Shown here: positions 8,718 through 17,018 of the stretch, one piece after another
Numbering within the stretch: the stretch's first letter is position 1
How the letters are laid out: the number at the start of each line of letters is the position of its first letter
Assembly: GCA_040877625.1 (NCBI GenBank)
Contig: JBBDNK010000005.1
Coordinates: 62,001 to 126,000, forward strand
DNA: 64,000 bases
Reading direction: 5' to 3'
DNA from: Methylonatrum sp040877625
GTDB lineage: Bacteria > Pseudomonadota > Gammaproteobacteria > Nitrococcales > Aquisalimonadaceae
Position numbers and translations under genes: made by a program
Notes under the pieces: generated by a model
The model's input: only the letters and a program-made list of their open reading frames with translations
Told to the model about the DNA's origin: nothing
Database searches by the model: none

Positions 8718-9080
8718 TCAATCGGTGCGCCGGAAGGGCAGTACCCGCGCCACCGGGCGGCCATGCGATGACGAGCGGACATAGCCCGACCAGCGGCAGT
8801 CCAGGGCGTCCATGGCCGCGAGCAGGCCATTCTCGCCTTGCACGGCATTCCACATCATGCGTGAAATCCGCAGGCAGGCGGCCAGGGGCGTTGCTGCGCG
8901 ACGGCGTTCGTGATCAATGCGCCATTGCAGGCCCCGCAGGCGTTGCTGCCGGGCGATGGGAGCGGTGCGGATGGCGAATTCGAGCAGCTGCCGGCGGCGC
9001 TGCTCGAACGCCGTGGGATTGTCTTTCGCCAGGCGGCACCATTCGTCGAAGTCGATGCGGATGCGTGCACGTCGGTCCAT
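8718..9080 (-). CDS. DUF3135 domain protein
   Basis: A 120-residue basic protein. The N-terminal FDEWCRLAKDNPTAFEQRRR segment is typical of the DUF3135 family of gammaproteobacteria. The function is unknown. The rest is rich in Arg and predicted helical (QQRLRGLQWRIDHERRRA). It lies 67 bases downstream of the retropepsin-like gene on the same strand, so they may be co-transcribed. Confidence 0.72.
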   Translation of the reverse strand: MDRRARIRIDFDEWCRLAKDNPTAFEQRRRQLLEFAIRTAPIARQQRLRGLQWRIDHERRRAATPLAACLRISRMMWNAVQGENGLLAAMDALDCRWSGYVRSSSHGRPVARVLPFRRTD

Positions 9081-9147
9081 CGTGGTTCCCTCCCGTCTGC
9101 CGGCCTTGTGTCTCCGTCAGCGGTGCCCGCGGCCAAGGGCGCGCTCG

Positions 9148-9675
9148 CTATCGCTGCCGGATGGTCAGTTCACCGTCTCGCTGGCTGAATTCCAGGTCGC
9201 CCAGGAAACTCATGCCCAGCAGGATTTCCTCTCCCCCCATATAGGGGTTAATCGAGGCGCGCACGCCTCGCCGTTCAACCATGCCAATGGAAACGCTGTC
9301 CAGTTGGGTCGCGTAACCGACTATGGTGCCGTTCGCAGTGCGATAGGTAACGGCACGGCCGCGTTCCAGCCCGAGCCGGTTGGCAACCGAGGCGGGGATG
9401 GAGATGTCGCTAGCCCCGGTGTCGAGCATGAAATCGACCGGATGACCATTAATCGCGCCGCGAGCCATGTAGTGGCCGTGGCGATTGCGGATCAGTATAA
9501 CTTCGCGGCTGCCGTCGGCGGCGATCGCGCTACGTACATTCTGATTGGGATTATGTTGCTGTTCCAGCCAGCTATTGAAGAACAGTGTCAGCAGGCCGAG
9601 CACGATCAGCCACATGCCAATCAGCATGGCGCGTCCCAATACCGCCCCTTCGTTACCTGTGCTTCGCTGGCCCAT
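9148..9675 (-). CDS. Membrane-anchored retropepsin-like aspartic protease (clan AA)
   Basis: A 175-residue protein with one N-terminal transmembrane helix (about residues 17-37, MLIGMWLIVLGLLTLFF). A single retropepsin domain follows, with the catalytic motif FMLDTGASDISIP at about 96-108. It continues with GRAVTYRTANG and a C-terminal LGMSFLGDLEF segment, as in the TIGR02281/YP_-type bacterial family. One Asp per chain means it must dimerise. The catalytic domain should face the periplasm. The substrate is unknown. Confidence 0.87.
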   Translation of the reverse strand: MGQRSTGNEGAVLGRAMLIGMWLIVLGLLTLFFNSWLEQQHNPNQNVRSAIAADGSREVILIRNRHGHYMARGAINGHPVDFMLDTGASDISIPASVANRLGLERGRAVTYRTANGTIVGYATQLDSVSIGMVERRGVRASINPYMGGEEILLGMSFLGDLEFSQRDGELTIRQR

Positions 9676-9762
9676 GGTCGTTAGTATAGGGAAGAGTCGG
9701 CGGTTTCCGGAATCCCGGCTCGGACGAATACTCGATCATGATCATCGGGGGCCCGTAGCGAG

Positions 9763-10992
9763 ATGACGCCGCTTCAGTTTCCTCGCCTTTGCGGGCTGCT
9801 CTTCTGCCTTTTGATCGCAGGTGACCTCGCGGCGGACTGGCATGACCCACAGCCGTTTCGCCGTGATCGCCTGGATGGCCGGCAATTCGAGTACAACGCC
9901 GAGAGTTTTCTGCATCGGTTCAGCTTCGAAGCCAAACCCGCCCTGGGTTACAGCCGCCGGGTGTCCCGAGAGGGTCTCCGGGGCACTGCCGGAAGCACCC
10001 GCAGCAGTGAGCTTTACGTGAATATGGAAGCACGGGCGCGCTTTGATATGGACGGCCCTGCATTTGCGGAATACCGCTTCCGTCGGTTCGAGGACTTCGA
10101 TGGGCGCTACGACAGCAATCTCATCGGCGTCGGGGCTGAGTACGGAGATTGGCGTGCGACATTACGTGGAGATGTGGTCGGCGCGAAGGAAGACATCGAC
10201 CTGCAGTATGAACTGCGCTGGGGAAACGGCGCCGGCAGCCACATCCGCGCGGTGCTCGTGCAGGTGGACGCGATGTACAACAGCAAACAGGGTGAGGGTG
10301 GCTACGAGCGGTATCCTTTCACCGGCTATCTTGAGGGTGTCTGGCTGGCGCCCGGAAATGTGGCCGTTTACGGCTTCATCAACAGCAATCGCCCCACTCG
10401 CCTGAGTGAGGCGGAGCGGGATTTCCGGCTTCGGGATGAACAGCACGCCGTCGGTGTCGGCATGGATGTGCCGATGGGGCGGAACTGGGCGGTCGGGCTC
10501 GAACTGGAGGGGCTATACGGCGTCCGGCGGCGCGATGGATACGCCGCGCCGGGTATGAATGATCAGCGCCTGCGCCGCCGGTTCGGTGCCGGGACGCTGG
10601 AGCTGCGCCAAACGGTTCGCCAGGATCTGAGCGCCTGGTACGGTGTCCGGTATCTGAGGCTTGTCGAGGACGACCGTCGACCGGGCGATCCCGATGCCTG
10701 GAATCGCGCAAGCCGCCGCGAAACCATGATCTACGGAGGGGTGCGCTGGCAGTGGCGGGAGCGAGTGGCGCTCAGCCCGGGTGTGTTTCTGAACCATGTA
10801 GACAACCGCGAGCGCTTTCCCTTCGCCGCCGATCAGAACGACCGGGAGCGTGGTTTCTACGGCAAACTGGCGCCCGCGGTGGAGCTATTGGTCAATCGAC
10901 GCACCGGCGGAACCATTTCCATCAATCCGACCGTGCGGCTGCACAGGCTGGCTTTTGGCGGTGGCAATATACAGGCGGATTTTCCGTTCTGA
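9763..10992 (+). CDS. Outer-membrane beta-barrel protein, function unknown
   Basis: A 409-residue protein with a signal peptide (RLCGLLFCLLIAGDLAADW, cleaved near residue 24). Alternating-residue strands then follow along the whole length (such as ARARFDMDGPAFAEYRFRRF and WRATLRGDVVGAKEDIDLQYEL). It ends in aromatic Phe (QADFPF), the usual outer-membrane assembly signal. There are many Arg, Tyr and Trp and no recognisable catalytic motif. I count room for about 16-18 strands, so a pore or surface barrel is likely. Related families could be alginate-export-type or DUF-class porins, which I cannot separate by eye. It is followed 60 bases later by a GST gene. Confidence 0.7.
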   Translation: MTPLQFPRLCGLLFCLLIAGDLAADWHDPQPFRRDRLDGRQFEYNAESFLHRFSFEAKPALGYSRRVSREGLRGTAGSTRSSELYVNMEARARFDMDGPAFAEYRFRRFEDFDGRYDSNLIGVGAEYGDWRATLRGDVVGAKEDIDLQYELRWGNGAGSHIRAVLVQVDAMYNSKQGEGGYERYPFTGYLEGVWLAPGNVAVYGFINSNRPTRLSEAERDFRLRDEQHAVGVGMDVPMGRNWAVGLELEGLYGVRRRDGYAAPGMNDQRLRRRFGAGTLELRQTVRQDLSAWYGVRYLRLVEDDRRPGDPDAWNRASRRETMIYGGVRWQWRERVALSPGVFLNHVDNRERFPFAADQNDRERGFYGKLAPAVELLVNRRTGGTISINPTVRLHRLAFGGGNIQADFPF

Positions 10993-11052
10993 AAGACGGT
11001 ATGGTACAGAGGCGGGCCACAGCGGCCGACGAGAGCAACAGGAGGGGGACCG

Positions 11053-11736
11053 ATGAGCGTTACGCTTTATGAGATGGCAGGCGCGAACGATTTGCGCTTC
11101 AGCCCATACTGCTGGCGTGCCCGAATGGCACTGGCGCACAAGGGCATCACGCCGGAGCGCGTGGGCGTGCGGTACACCGAGAAGGAGCTGATCGCCTTCA
11201 GCGGTCAGGGCAAGGTGCCGATTCTGGTCGACGGCGACCGCGCCATCTCGGATTCCTGGTTTATCGCCTGCCACCTCGAGGCCAGTTACCCGGATGCGCC
11301 ATCGCTGTTCGGCAACGCTGTCGGCCGCGGGTTGAGTCTGTATATCAATACCTGGGCGGATACGCGCCTGAATCCGTTGCTGATGCGGCTGGTGCTGCGC
11401 GACCTGGTGCAGCGGGTCGATCCTGTGGATCGGGAGTACTTCCAGGAGACGCGGCTGCAGCGTCTGGGTACGACGTTTGAGGCACTGGATGCGCAGCACG
11501 ACGCGCTGCTGCAGAAGCTGCGCGAGGAACTGGCGCCCATGGCGCAGATGCTGAAACAGCAGTTCTGGTTCGGTGGTGAAGGGCCGACGTACGCGGACTA
11601 CATCGTGTTCGGTACCCTGTTGTGGGCGCGGCTGGCCAGTGATGAGGATCTGCTCGACGGCCAGAATGAGGTCCGCGACTGGTTTGCGCAGCTGCTGGAG
11701 CTGCATGACGGCCTGGCCCGGAACGTCACCGGCTGA
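11053..11736 (+). CDS. Glutathione S-transferase family protein (beta-etherase-like)
   Basis: A 227-residue cytosolic protein. The N-terminal thioredoxin fold carries SPYCWRARMALAHKG (active-site region, residues about 14-28), the cis-Pro motif GKVPILVDG (about 53-61) and a DS motif (AISDSWFIA) that binds the gamma-Glu of glutathione. A helical C-terminal domain follows. The SPYCWRAR pattern is most like LigE/beta-etherase-type bacterial GSTs, but the substrate cannot be assigned. An AGGAGGG ribosome site precedes the ATG. Convergent with the next gene. Confidence 0.85.
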   Translation: MSVTLYEMAGANDLRFSPYCWRARMALAHKGITPERVGVRYTEKELIAFSGQGKVPILVDGDRAISDSWFIACHLEASYPDAPSLFGNAVGRGLSLYINTWADTRLNPLLMRLVLRDLVQRVDPVDREYFQETRLQRLGTTFEALDAQHDALLQKLREELAPMAQMLKQQFWFGGEGPTYADYIVFGTLLWARLASDEDLLDGQNEVRDWFAQLLELHDGLARNVTG

Positions 11737-11761
11737 TATCCGACCCCCGGACGCCGGCGTT

Positions 11762-13207
11762 CTAGCTTTTCCGTATGATTTTGCCGGGGTTCAGTATGGC
11801 CTTCGGGTCCAAGGCCTGCTTGACCCGTCGCATCAGCTCCAGCTCCAGCGGGTCCTTGTAGTGCTCGAGGTCTTCCACCTTGAGCTGGCCGACGCCGTGC
11901 TCGGCGGCGATGGAGCCGCCCATGCCGTGGACCAGGTCGTAGACGATGCGATTGCAGTCCGCTTCGCGCGCCATGAACGTCTTCGGCTCCATGTCGACCG
12001 GCTGGCTGAGGTTGTAGTGCAGATTACCGTCGCCGACGTGGCCGAAGGCACAGACGCGTGCGCCCGGCACCGCGGCTTCGATCCGCGGCGTTGCTTCACG
12101 GAGAAAATCCGGTACCCGGGCGACCGGCACCGAGACATCATGTTTGATGCCGGCACCCGCGCGGACCTGGCCCTCTGGAATGCTCTCGCGGATTTTCCAC
12201 AGCGCCGCGGCCCGGTCCAGCGAATCTGCCAGCACCGCGTCCCTTAACAATTCCCGCTCAAGGGCCTCGCCCAGGGCCGTTTCCAGATTCTCCCGCAAGT
12301 CCTCTCCCTTCGCCGGCGTGGAGACCTCCACAAGCAGATACCAGGGGTGAGGCTCATCGAAGGGGTCGGCGCAGCCGGGTACATGGTCGACGGCCATCAT
12401 GAAGCTGTTGCGGCTCATCAGTTCGCAGCCGGTGAGCATATCGCCGCTCGCCTCGCGGAGCAGGCCAAGCAACTGCAACGTCTGCTCCGCTGTGTCCATG
12501 GCCAGCAGCGCGGTGGCGGTTTGTCGGGGTAGGGGGAAGAGTTTGAGCACGGCGGCGGTAATGATGCCCAGCGTGCCTTCGGAACCCACGAACAGATCAC
12601 GCAGGTCGTAGCGGCTGTTGTCCTTGCGCAGGCCGCTGAGGCCGTTCCAGACACGGCCATCCGCCAGTACCACTTCGAGCCCGAGCGTCAGATCCCGGGC
12701 ATTCCCGTAGCGCAGCACATTGGTGCCGCCGGCGTTGGTGGCCAGGTTGCCGCCGATCATGCAACTGCCCTCGGCCGCCAGGCTGAGCGGGAACAGGCGG
12801 TCGGCCTCGCGGGCGGCGCGCTGTAGCTCCGCGAGTATACAGCCGGCCTCCACGGTCATGGTGAAATTGGCGGTGTCCAGTTCACGGATGCGGCGCAGGC
12901 GGCGCAGGCTGAGCAGCAGTTGGGTGCCCGAGGCATCCGGCGCCGCGCCGCCGCATAGCCCGGTGTTGCCGCTCTGTGGCACGACGTTGATGCCCGCGTC
13001 GTTGCATATCCGCAGCACGGCCGCTACTTCTTCGGTGCTGGCCGGGCAGACCACCGCCGCGGCAGCGCCGTGGTAGCGTCCACGCCATTCCTGCAGAAAG
13101 GGTGCCTGGGCGTCGCCGGTGATCCAGCCGGCGTCGCCCACCACCTTGTGGATCTGGTGCAGGGCATCGTGACTGGCTTGCGTCTGTGAAGGGTTCGTGT
13201 CTTTCAT
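11762..13207 (-). CDS. FAD-linked D-2-hydroxyacid dehydrogenase (GlcD/D-2-hydroxyglutarate type)
   Basis: A 481-residue flavoprotein of the FAD_binding_4/FAD-oxidase_C class. FAD-binding motifs PQSGNTGLCGG (about 76-86) and GGNLATNAGGTNVLRYGN (about 152-169) are followed by FVGSEGTLGIIT. The C-terminal half carries the metal/substrate motif HVGDGNLHYN and EHGVGQLK. These match D-2-hydroxyglutarate/D-lactate dehydrogenases that pass electrons to ETF or quinone. D-2-hydroxyglutarate dehydrogenase is the best guess. Convergent with the GST gene and divergent from dinB with 59 bases between. Confidence 0.88.
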   Translation of the reverse strand: MKDTNPSQTQASHDALHQIHKVVGDAGWITGDAQAPFLQEWRGRYHGAAAAVVCPASTEEVAAVLRICNDAGINVVPQSGNTGLCGGAAPDASGTQLLLSLRRLRRIRELDTANFTMTVEAGCILAELQRAAREADRLFPLSLAAEGSCMIGGNLATNAGGTNVLRYGNARDLTLGLEVVLADGRVWNGLSGLRKDNSRYDLRDLFVGSEGTLGIITAAVLKLFPLPRQTATALLAMDTAEQTLQLLGLLREASGDMLTGCELMSRNSFMMAVDHVPGCADPFDEPHPWYLLVEVSTPAKGEDLRENLETALGEALERELLRDAVLADSLDRAAALWKIRESIPEGQVRAGAGIKHDVSVPVARVPDFLREATPRIEAAVPGARVCAFGHVGDGNLHYNLSQPVDMEPKTFMAREADCNRIVYDLVHGMGGSIAAEHGVGQLKVEDLEHYKDPLELELMRRVKQALDPKAILNPGKIIRKS

Positions 13208-13266
13208 ATCGCCATTGTGCCATTTTCGAGAATTGTCGCGGAACGCCGCGAAGCGGCCGAATCATA

Positions 13267-14346
13267 ATGACCGAGTCCATTCGCAAGATCATCCACATCG
13301 ACATGGACGCCTTTTACGCCGCGGTGGAACAGCGGGATAATCCCGCCCTGCGCGGGCGACCGGTGATCGTGGGCGGTTCGCCCACCGGCCGCGGTGTCGT
13401 CGCGACCTGTAGCTACGAGGCCAGGCGCTATGGCATTCATTCGGCCATGCCCGCATCCCGTGCCATTCGGTTGTGCCCGGATGCGGAGTTCGTGCGCCCG
13501 CGGTTCGATGTATACCGGGCGGTCTCGCGTCAGGTGCAGCGCATTTTCCGTGACTATACGCAGCAGGTGGAGCCGTTGTCTCTGGATGAGGCGTATCTGG
13601 ATGTGAGCGATACGCCCGGCTTTCAGGGCTCGGCAACACTGATCGCCCGGGATATCCGGCGGCGCATCCTGGAAGAGACCGGGCTGACGGCATCCGCCGG
13701 TGTTTCCTACAACAAGTTTCTTGCCAAGCAGGCATCGGATCTGGACAAGCCGGACGGGCTGACCCTGATTCCGCCGGACGAAGGCGCCCGCTTCGTTGCC
13801 GAGTTGCCGATCGGCCGGTTTCACGGCGTCGGTGCGGCCACCGAGCGACGGATGCGGGAGCTGGGCATCAGCAACGGTGCTGACCTGCGGGCCTGGACGC
13901 TGGTTGATTTGCAGCAGGCGTTCGGTAAGCGAGCGGCGTTCTACCATGCCATTGCCCGAGGAGTGGATGAGCGGCCGGTACAGGCAAGCCGCGAGCGCAA
14001 GTCGATCGGAGCAGAGACTACATTTGCCGCGGATCTGACCCAGCGCAAGGCCATGTTGGCGGAGCTGCATCCTCTTGCCGCAAAAGTCGCCGGCTCCCTG
14101 GATGCCAAGCGGTTGCAGGCTCGTACGCTGACGTTGAAGGTGAAGTACGCGGATTTTGTGCAGATCACCCGCAGCCGTAGCCGGCAGCCGCCGTGGACAG
14201 ACGCGTCGGACATGGTTTACCACCTGGACGGATTGCTGGCGCAGACCGACGCTCCGCCAAGGGCCGTGCGGTTGCTGGGGGTGACGGTATCCGGATTGGA
14301 GGCGCGGGAGGACAGGGCGGTGCAGCAGATAGAACTTTTGCTTTAA
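13267..14346 (+). CDS. dinB: DNA polymerase IV (Y family)
   Basis: A 359-residue translesion polymerase. Catalytic motifs IDMDAFYAAVEQRD (metal Asp at about 13-15) and SLDEAYLDVS (Asp/Glu near 107-108) are intact. A helix-hairpin-helix region and the little-finger domain (RKSIGAETTFAADL) follow. The ATG at 13267 is chosen because MTESIRKIIHIDMDAF matches the family start; the frame is open 27 codons upstream. There is no obvious LexA box of the CTG-N10-CAG type in the 59-base gap. The stop codon lies inside a truncated palindromic repeat. Confidence 0.95.
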   Translation: MTESIRKIIHIDMDAFYAAVEQRDNPALRGRPVIVGGSPTGRGVVATCSYEARRYGIHSAMPASRAIRLCPDAEFVRPRFDVYRAVSRQVQRIFRDYTQQVEPLSLDEAYLDVSDTPGFQGSATLIARDIRRRILEETGLTASAGVSYNKFLAKQASDLDKPDGLTLIPPDEGARFVAELPIGRFHGVGAATERRMRELGISNGADLRAWTLVDLQQAFGKRAAFYHAIARGVDERPVQASRERKSIGAETTFAADLTQRKAMLAELHPLAAKVAGSLDAKRLQARTLTLKVKYADFVQITRSRSRQPPWTDASDMVYHLDGLLAQTDAPPRAVRLLGVTVSGLEAREDRAVQQIELLL

Positions 14347-14380
14347 GGAGCCCCATGGGAATACATCAGAGGCTCTTTAA
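14345..14380. repeat. Half copy of the TTAAGGAG-type palindromic element
   Basis: The stretch reads GGAGCCCCATGGGAATACATCAGAGGCTCTTTAA in pieces. It matches the right arm of the complete 70-base palindrome at 16365-16434 with a few changes (AATACATCAGAGGCTC for AATAAATCAGCGTCTC). The left arm is missing. It overlaps the stop codon of dinB, so insertion or recombination may have set the present gene end. Confidence 0.75.
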
Positions 14381-14473
14381 AGGTTCGGGATGATTGGCTT
14401 CGGCTTGAGGACACCCTGAACCGGCAAGTGTGAGGTTTCCGGCTTCCCGGAAACAGCGGGGCGTCGCCGGGCG

Positions 14474-14590
14474 TAGGGCGAAAAAGCGCAGCGCCTTCCG
14501 CCGTATGTCAGGGTTCGAACAAGCTGTACTTGCGTCGGTGGTGCCTCCGACGTTTTCATACGGCGGAAGGCGCTGCGCTTTTCCGCCCTA
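14474..14590. repeat. Pair of inverted REP-like hairpins (TAGGGCGGAAAAGCGCAGCG type)
   Basis: Arms 14474-14507 and 14557-14590 are 34 bases each, inverted, with a single mismatch, separated by 49 bases. Each arm is itself a hairpin (GGCGGAA ... TTCCGCC). The motif TAGGG-YGGA-AAGCGCAGCG-TCCRCC is of the widespread proteobacterial palindrome type often spread by REP-associated transposases. A related single unit lies at 39327-39353. Part of the about 500-base gene-free stretch after dinB. Confidence 0.8.
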
Positions 14591-14669
14591 CCTTCCTACC
14601 TTGTCAGGTCTCCGCGCGGTGACGTCGAGGTGTTTTAGAGATCGAAGGCGCTGCGCCCGAGGATCTGCA

Positions 14670-14780
14670 GGGCCGGAGGCGGTGGGCCTATCCCGGACCG
14701 TTCCGCGGCAGGGACGCCGCGGACGAGCCTACAGGGATGTATTCACGGCGTGTCCGGGATAGGCCCACCGCCTCCGGCCC
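14670..14780. repeat. Perfect 29-base inverted repeat with internal hairpin
   Basis: Arms 14670-14698 and 14752-14780 are perfectly complementary (starting GGGCCGGAGGCGGTGGGCC) around a 53-base loop. The loop holds its own hairpin TCCGCGGC-AGGGAC-GCCGCGGA at 14701-14722. The outer arms could act as a strong terminator or a mobile palindrome. This sequence style is familiar from repeat units in other GC-rich gammaproteobacteria. The bases from 14781 to 14853 hold only a short GTTAGCCCC direct repeat (near 14793-14812). Confidence 0.8.
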
Positions 14781-14853
14781 GGACCCACCTTAGCCGTTAG
14801 CCCCGTTAGCCCCGTAAGTCTACCTACGCCCACCCACGGCCCGGTCTGTTTCC

Positions 14854-16332
14854 CTACTCCGCCGGTACCGTTCGGTCCCTGGCCCAGGCTCGAAGTCGCT
14901 CCAGTGACTCGCGCATTACCGTGCTCAGCGGGCGGGTCTCCGCCACTTCCGTTAGCAGGTGGTCGGTGTCGAGGTCAGTCTGCTGTTCTCGCGCCAGGTA
15001 GAGGCCGGAGACCACCGCCTGTTCGATCTCGGCACCGGAGAAGCCCTCGGTGGCGGTCGCAAGGCGGGGCAGATCGAAGGTGGCGGGGTCGAGGTCGCGG
15101 CGGCGCAGGTGAATGGCGAAGATGTCCTCGCGAACGGCCGGCGTCGGCAGGTCGACGAAGAAAATTTCGTCCAGGCGGCCCTTGCGGATCAACTCCGGCG
15201 GCAGCTTTTCAATGGCATTCGCGGTGGCCACGATGAACACCCGGTGGCGGTTCTCCGCCATCCAGGTCAGCAGATTGCCCAGAATGCGCTGCGACACACC
15301 ACCGTCGGAATCCGACTGCGACATCGCCTTCTCGATCTCGTCAATCCACAGCACGCAGGGCGCCATCACCTGCGCGGTGTTCAGGGCCTCACGCAGGTTA
15401 CGTTCGCTCTCTCCGTAATACTTGTTGTAGAGCGTACCCATATCGAGCCCCAGCAGAGGCAAACCCCAGAGGCCGGCCACCGCCTTGGCGGCCAGGGATT
15501 TGCCGCCGCCTTGCACGCCCACCAGCAGCATGCCCCGGGGCGGGTCCAGAGCCGGGTCCGGATTCACGAACGCCGCCTTGCGCCGCTCCAGCCAGCGCTT
15601 CAGCCTGGTCAGGCCGCCGACGTCCGAGAACCGCGCGGTGTCGAACGTAAAGGACAGGGCGCCGTTGCGATCCAGCAATTTATACTTGGCCTGCATGACT
15701 GTGGGCAGGTCGGATTCGGTGATGGCGCCGTCGTCCTGGATGGCGCCGCGGGTCAGCCGGCGAGCGTCCCAGGCGGTAAGCCCGGTTAGATTCTGCACCA
15801 GCCGGTCGAGGCTGGCGCGGTCGGTCCGTACCCGTTGGCCACCGTTGTTTCGCGCCCATGCCAGGGCCTCTTCATTGATGATCTGCAAGAGCGTCTCGCG
15901 GTCCGGCAGCGAAGGTTCAAAACGGGCAATGAACTTGCGCAGCTCCGGCGGGTGATCGAAGCCGTGGCTGATAATCACCATCGTGGACGGCACCTCGGCA
16001 TAACGCTGCGCCACTTCCTTGAGCAAGCGGACGTTGACCGGGTCGGTCAGATAGGGGTGAAAGTCAGCCAGCAGATAAACCCCGGGGCGTGCGCTGTCGC
16101 GAACATGGCGCAGCATGTCGGCCGGATCACTGGTGCCCTGCTGGGGTGGCGCATCCATGTCCAGGCGGCGCAGGCCGTCGGTGATGCTCCACTGATAGAG
16201 CGGGCCGTCGAGCCGGGGGATCAAGCGCTGAAACAGCGATACAACACGCTGCTCCTCTACAGTCTCAACGGCAATGAGTGGAACGTGCGAGCGCAGCAGC
16301 AGCTCGAGATCCCGGCTGTCATTGATGGCCAT
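14854..16332 (-). CDS. AAA ATPase of the Ycf46/FtsH-like family
   Basis: A 492-residue soluble protein. The N-terminal half (1-240) is the degenerate AAA-like domain of Ycf46 proteins (LIAVETVEEQRVVSLFQRL, GVYLLADFHPYL). The C-terminal AAA domain has Walker A GVQGGGKS (about 268-275), Walker B LWIDEIEKA (about 325-333), and sensor/arginine motifs (VATANAIEKLP, RKGRLDEIFFVDLP). No transmembrane helix or zinc protease motif is seen, so it is not FtsH. In cyanobacteria Ycf46 is tied to carbon uptake; its role in proteobacteria is not established. Single gene, flanked by palindromic repeats on both sides. Confidence 0.85.
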   Translation of the reverse strand: MAINDSRDLELLLRSHVPLIAVETVEEQRVVSLFQRLIPRLDGPLYQWSITDGLRRLDMDAPPQQGTSDPADMLRHVRDSARPGVYLLADFHPYLTDPVNVRLLKEVAQRYAEVPSTMVIISHGFDHPPELRKFIARFEPSLPDRETLLQIINEEALAWARNNGGQRVRTDRASLDRLVQNLTGLTAWDARRLTRGAIQDDGAITESDLPTVMQAKYKLLDRNGALSFTFDTARFSDVGGLTRLKRWLERRKAAFVNPDPALDPPRGMLLVGVQGGGKSLAAKAVAGLWGLPLLGLDMGTLYNKYYGESERNLREALNTAQVMAPCVLWIDEIEKAMSQSDSDGGVSQRILGNLLTWMAENRHRVFIVATANAIEKLPPELIRKGRLDEIFFVDLPTPAVREDIFAIHLRRRDLDPATFDLPRLATATEGFSGAEIEQAVVSGLYLAREQQTDLDTDHLLTEVAETRPLSTVMRESLERLRAWARDRTVPAE

Positions 16333-16364
16333 GAAGCGTCCTTCTTCGCGGAGTATTGAAGGCC

Positions 16365-16434
16365 TTAAGGAGACGCTGATTTATTCCCATGGGGCTCTGC
16401 GGAGCCCCATGGGAATAAATCAGCGTCTCCTTAA
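16365..16434. repeat. Perfect 70-base palindromic element (33-base arms, loop TGCG)
   Basis: Left arm 16365-16397 begins TTAAGGAGACGCTGATTTAT. The right arm 16402-16434 is its exact reverse complement; only TGCG separates them. Both ends carry TTAA. It lies between the rof stop and the AAA-ATPase start. Its RNA would be an extremely stable hairpin and could separate the two transcription units. Related copies: 21461-21518 (full), 14345-14380, 43826-43866 and 54020-54037 (partial). Confidence 0.95.
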
Positions 16435-16484
16435 CTTTGCCACAATCCCATGAGGAAGGTCGCGCTGCAGACGTGGCGGCGGGA

Positions 16485-16727
16485 TCAGAGCGGTACGAAC
16501 CGCCGTATTCGGTCAAGCCGGATTTCCACCTCGGCGCGGCCCGGGGGTACGCGAGCGATCAGGAATTCTTCGCCACGGCGCGTGCGCAGGTCTATCGGCA
16601 GCAGGCAAGAGACGTGCGGGAGGCCGTTTCGCGTGTACCAGGCAACACGCAGCCTGGAACCCTGCATGATCGCTACTTCGAGTTCAGCGTAGGTTTCGCA
16701 GGCGATGGGGCGATAATCGGTGGTCAT
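16485..16727 (-). CDS. rof: Rho-binding antiterminator Rof
   Basis: An 80-residue acidic-to-neutral small protein with the Rof signature YRPIACETYAELEVAI at its N-terminus. A beta-rich remainder (SRLRVAWYTRNGLPHVSCLL, EFLIARVPPGRAEVEI) fits the Sm-like fold. Rof binds Rho and inhibits termination. The ATG at 16727 is chosen because GGGAG lies eight bases upstream; a GTG three codons earlier overlaps that site. It is the last gene of the rph-rdgB-hemW run on the minus strand, 89 bases after the Cys-rich gene. Confidence 0.82.
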   Translation of the reverse strand: MTTDYRPIACETYAELEVAIMQGSRLRVAWYTRNGLPHVSCLLPIDLRTRRGEEFLIARVPPGRAEVEIRLDRIRRFVPL

Positions 16728-16816
16728 GGCGTCCACTCCCGCAACACACGTATAAGTGTAGACGCAGTTTGTCCGTGCGCTGCCCTGGCCCTGATCCCGA
16801 TGCGAGTGACTGTTGC

Positions 16817-17005
16817 TCAGTCGTCGTCACGGGCCACGCTGATGCCGGCCGGATCGCCGGCCGCGTCGACCTCGACATGAAACTCGATGGGGCGGCAGCA
16901 CACCGCACAGTCTTCGATATACTGCTGACTGCCGGCGGAGAAATCCGCCAGGGTGGTGAAGGGCTCGCCGCAATAAGGGCATTCGATGGTGATTTCGTCC
17001 AGCAT
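16817..17005 (-). CDS. Small CPXCG-motif cysteine-rich protein
   Basis: A 62-residue protein with two zinc-knuckle pairs, C9-P-Y-C12-G and C33-x-x-C36, as in the CPXCG-containing family (PF14255). An acidic C-terminus (VARDDD) follows. The four cysteines probably bind one zinc; function is unknown. It starts 13 bases after hemW ends, with a GGAGG site before its ATG, so it belongs to the hemW operon. Confidence 0.85.
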   Translation of the reverse strand: MLDEITIECPYCGEPFTTLADFSAGSQQYIEDCAVCCRPIEFHVEVDAAGDPAGISVARDDD

Positions 17006-17018
17006 TGCGGATACCTCC

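Noticed and set aside
14345..14853. CRISPR array or tandem gene remnants after dinB
   Set aside because: The repeats are inverted palindromes of different types, not evenly spaced direct repeats with spacers, and no coding remnants are readable.
16737..16816. A gene between rof and the Cys-rich protein
   Set aside because: The 89-base gap has no ribosome site with a sensible open frame on either strand.
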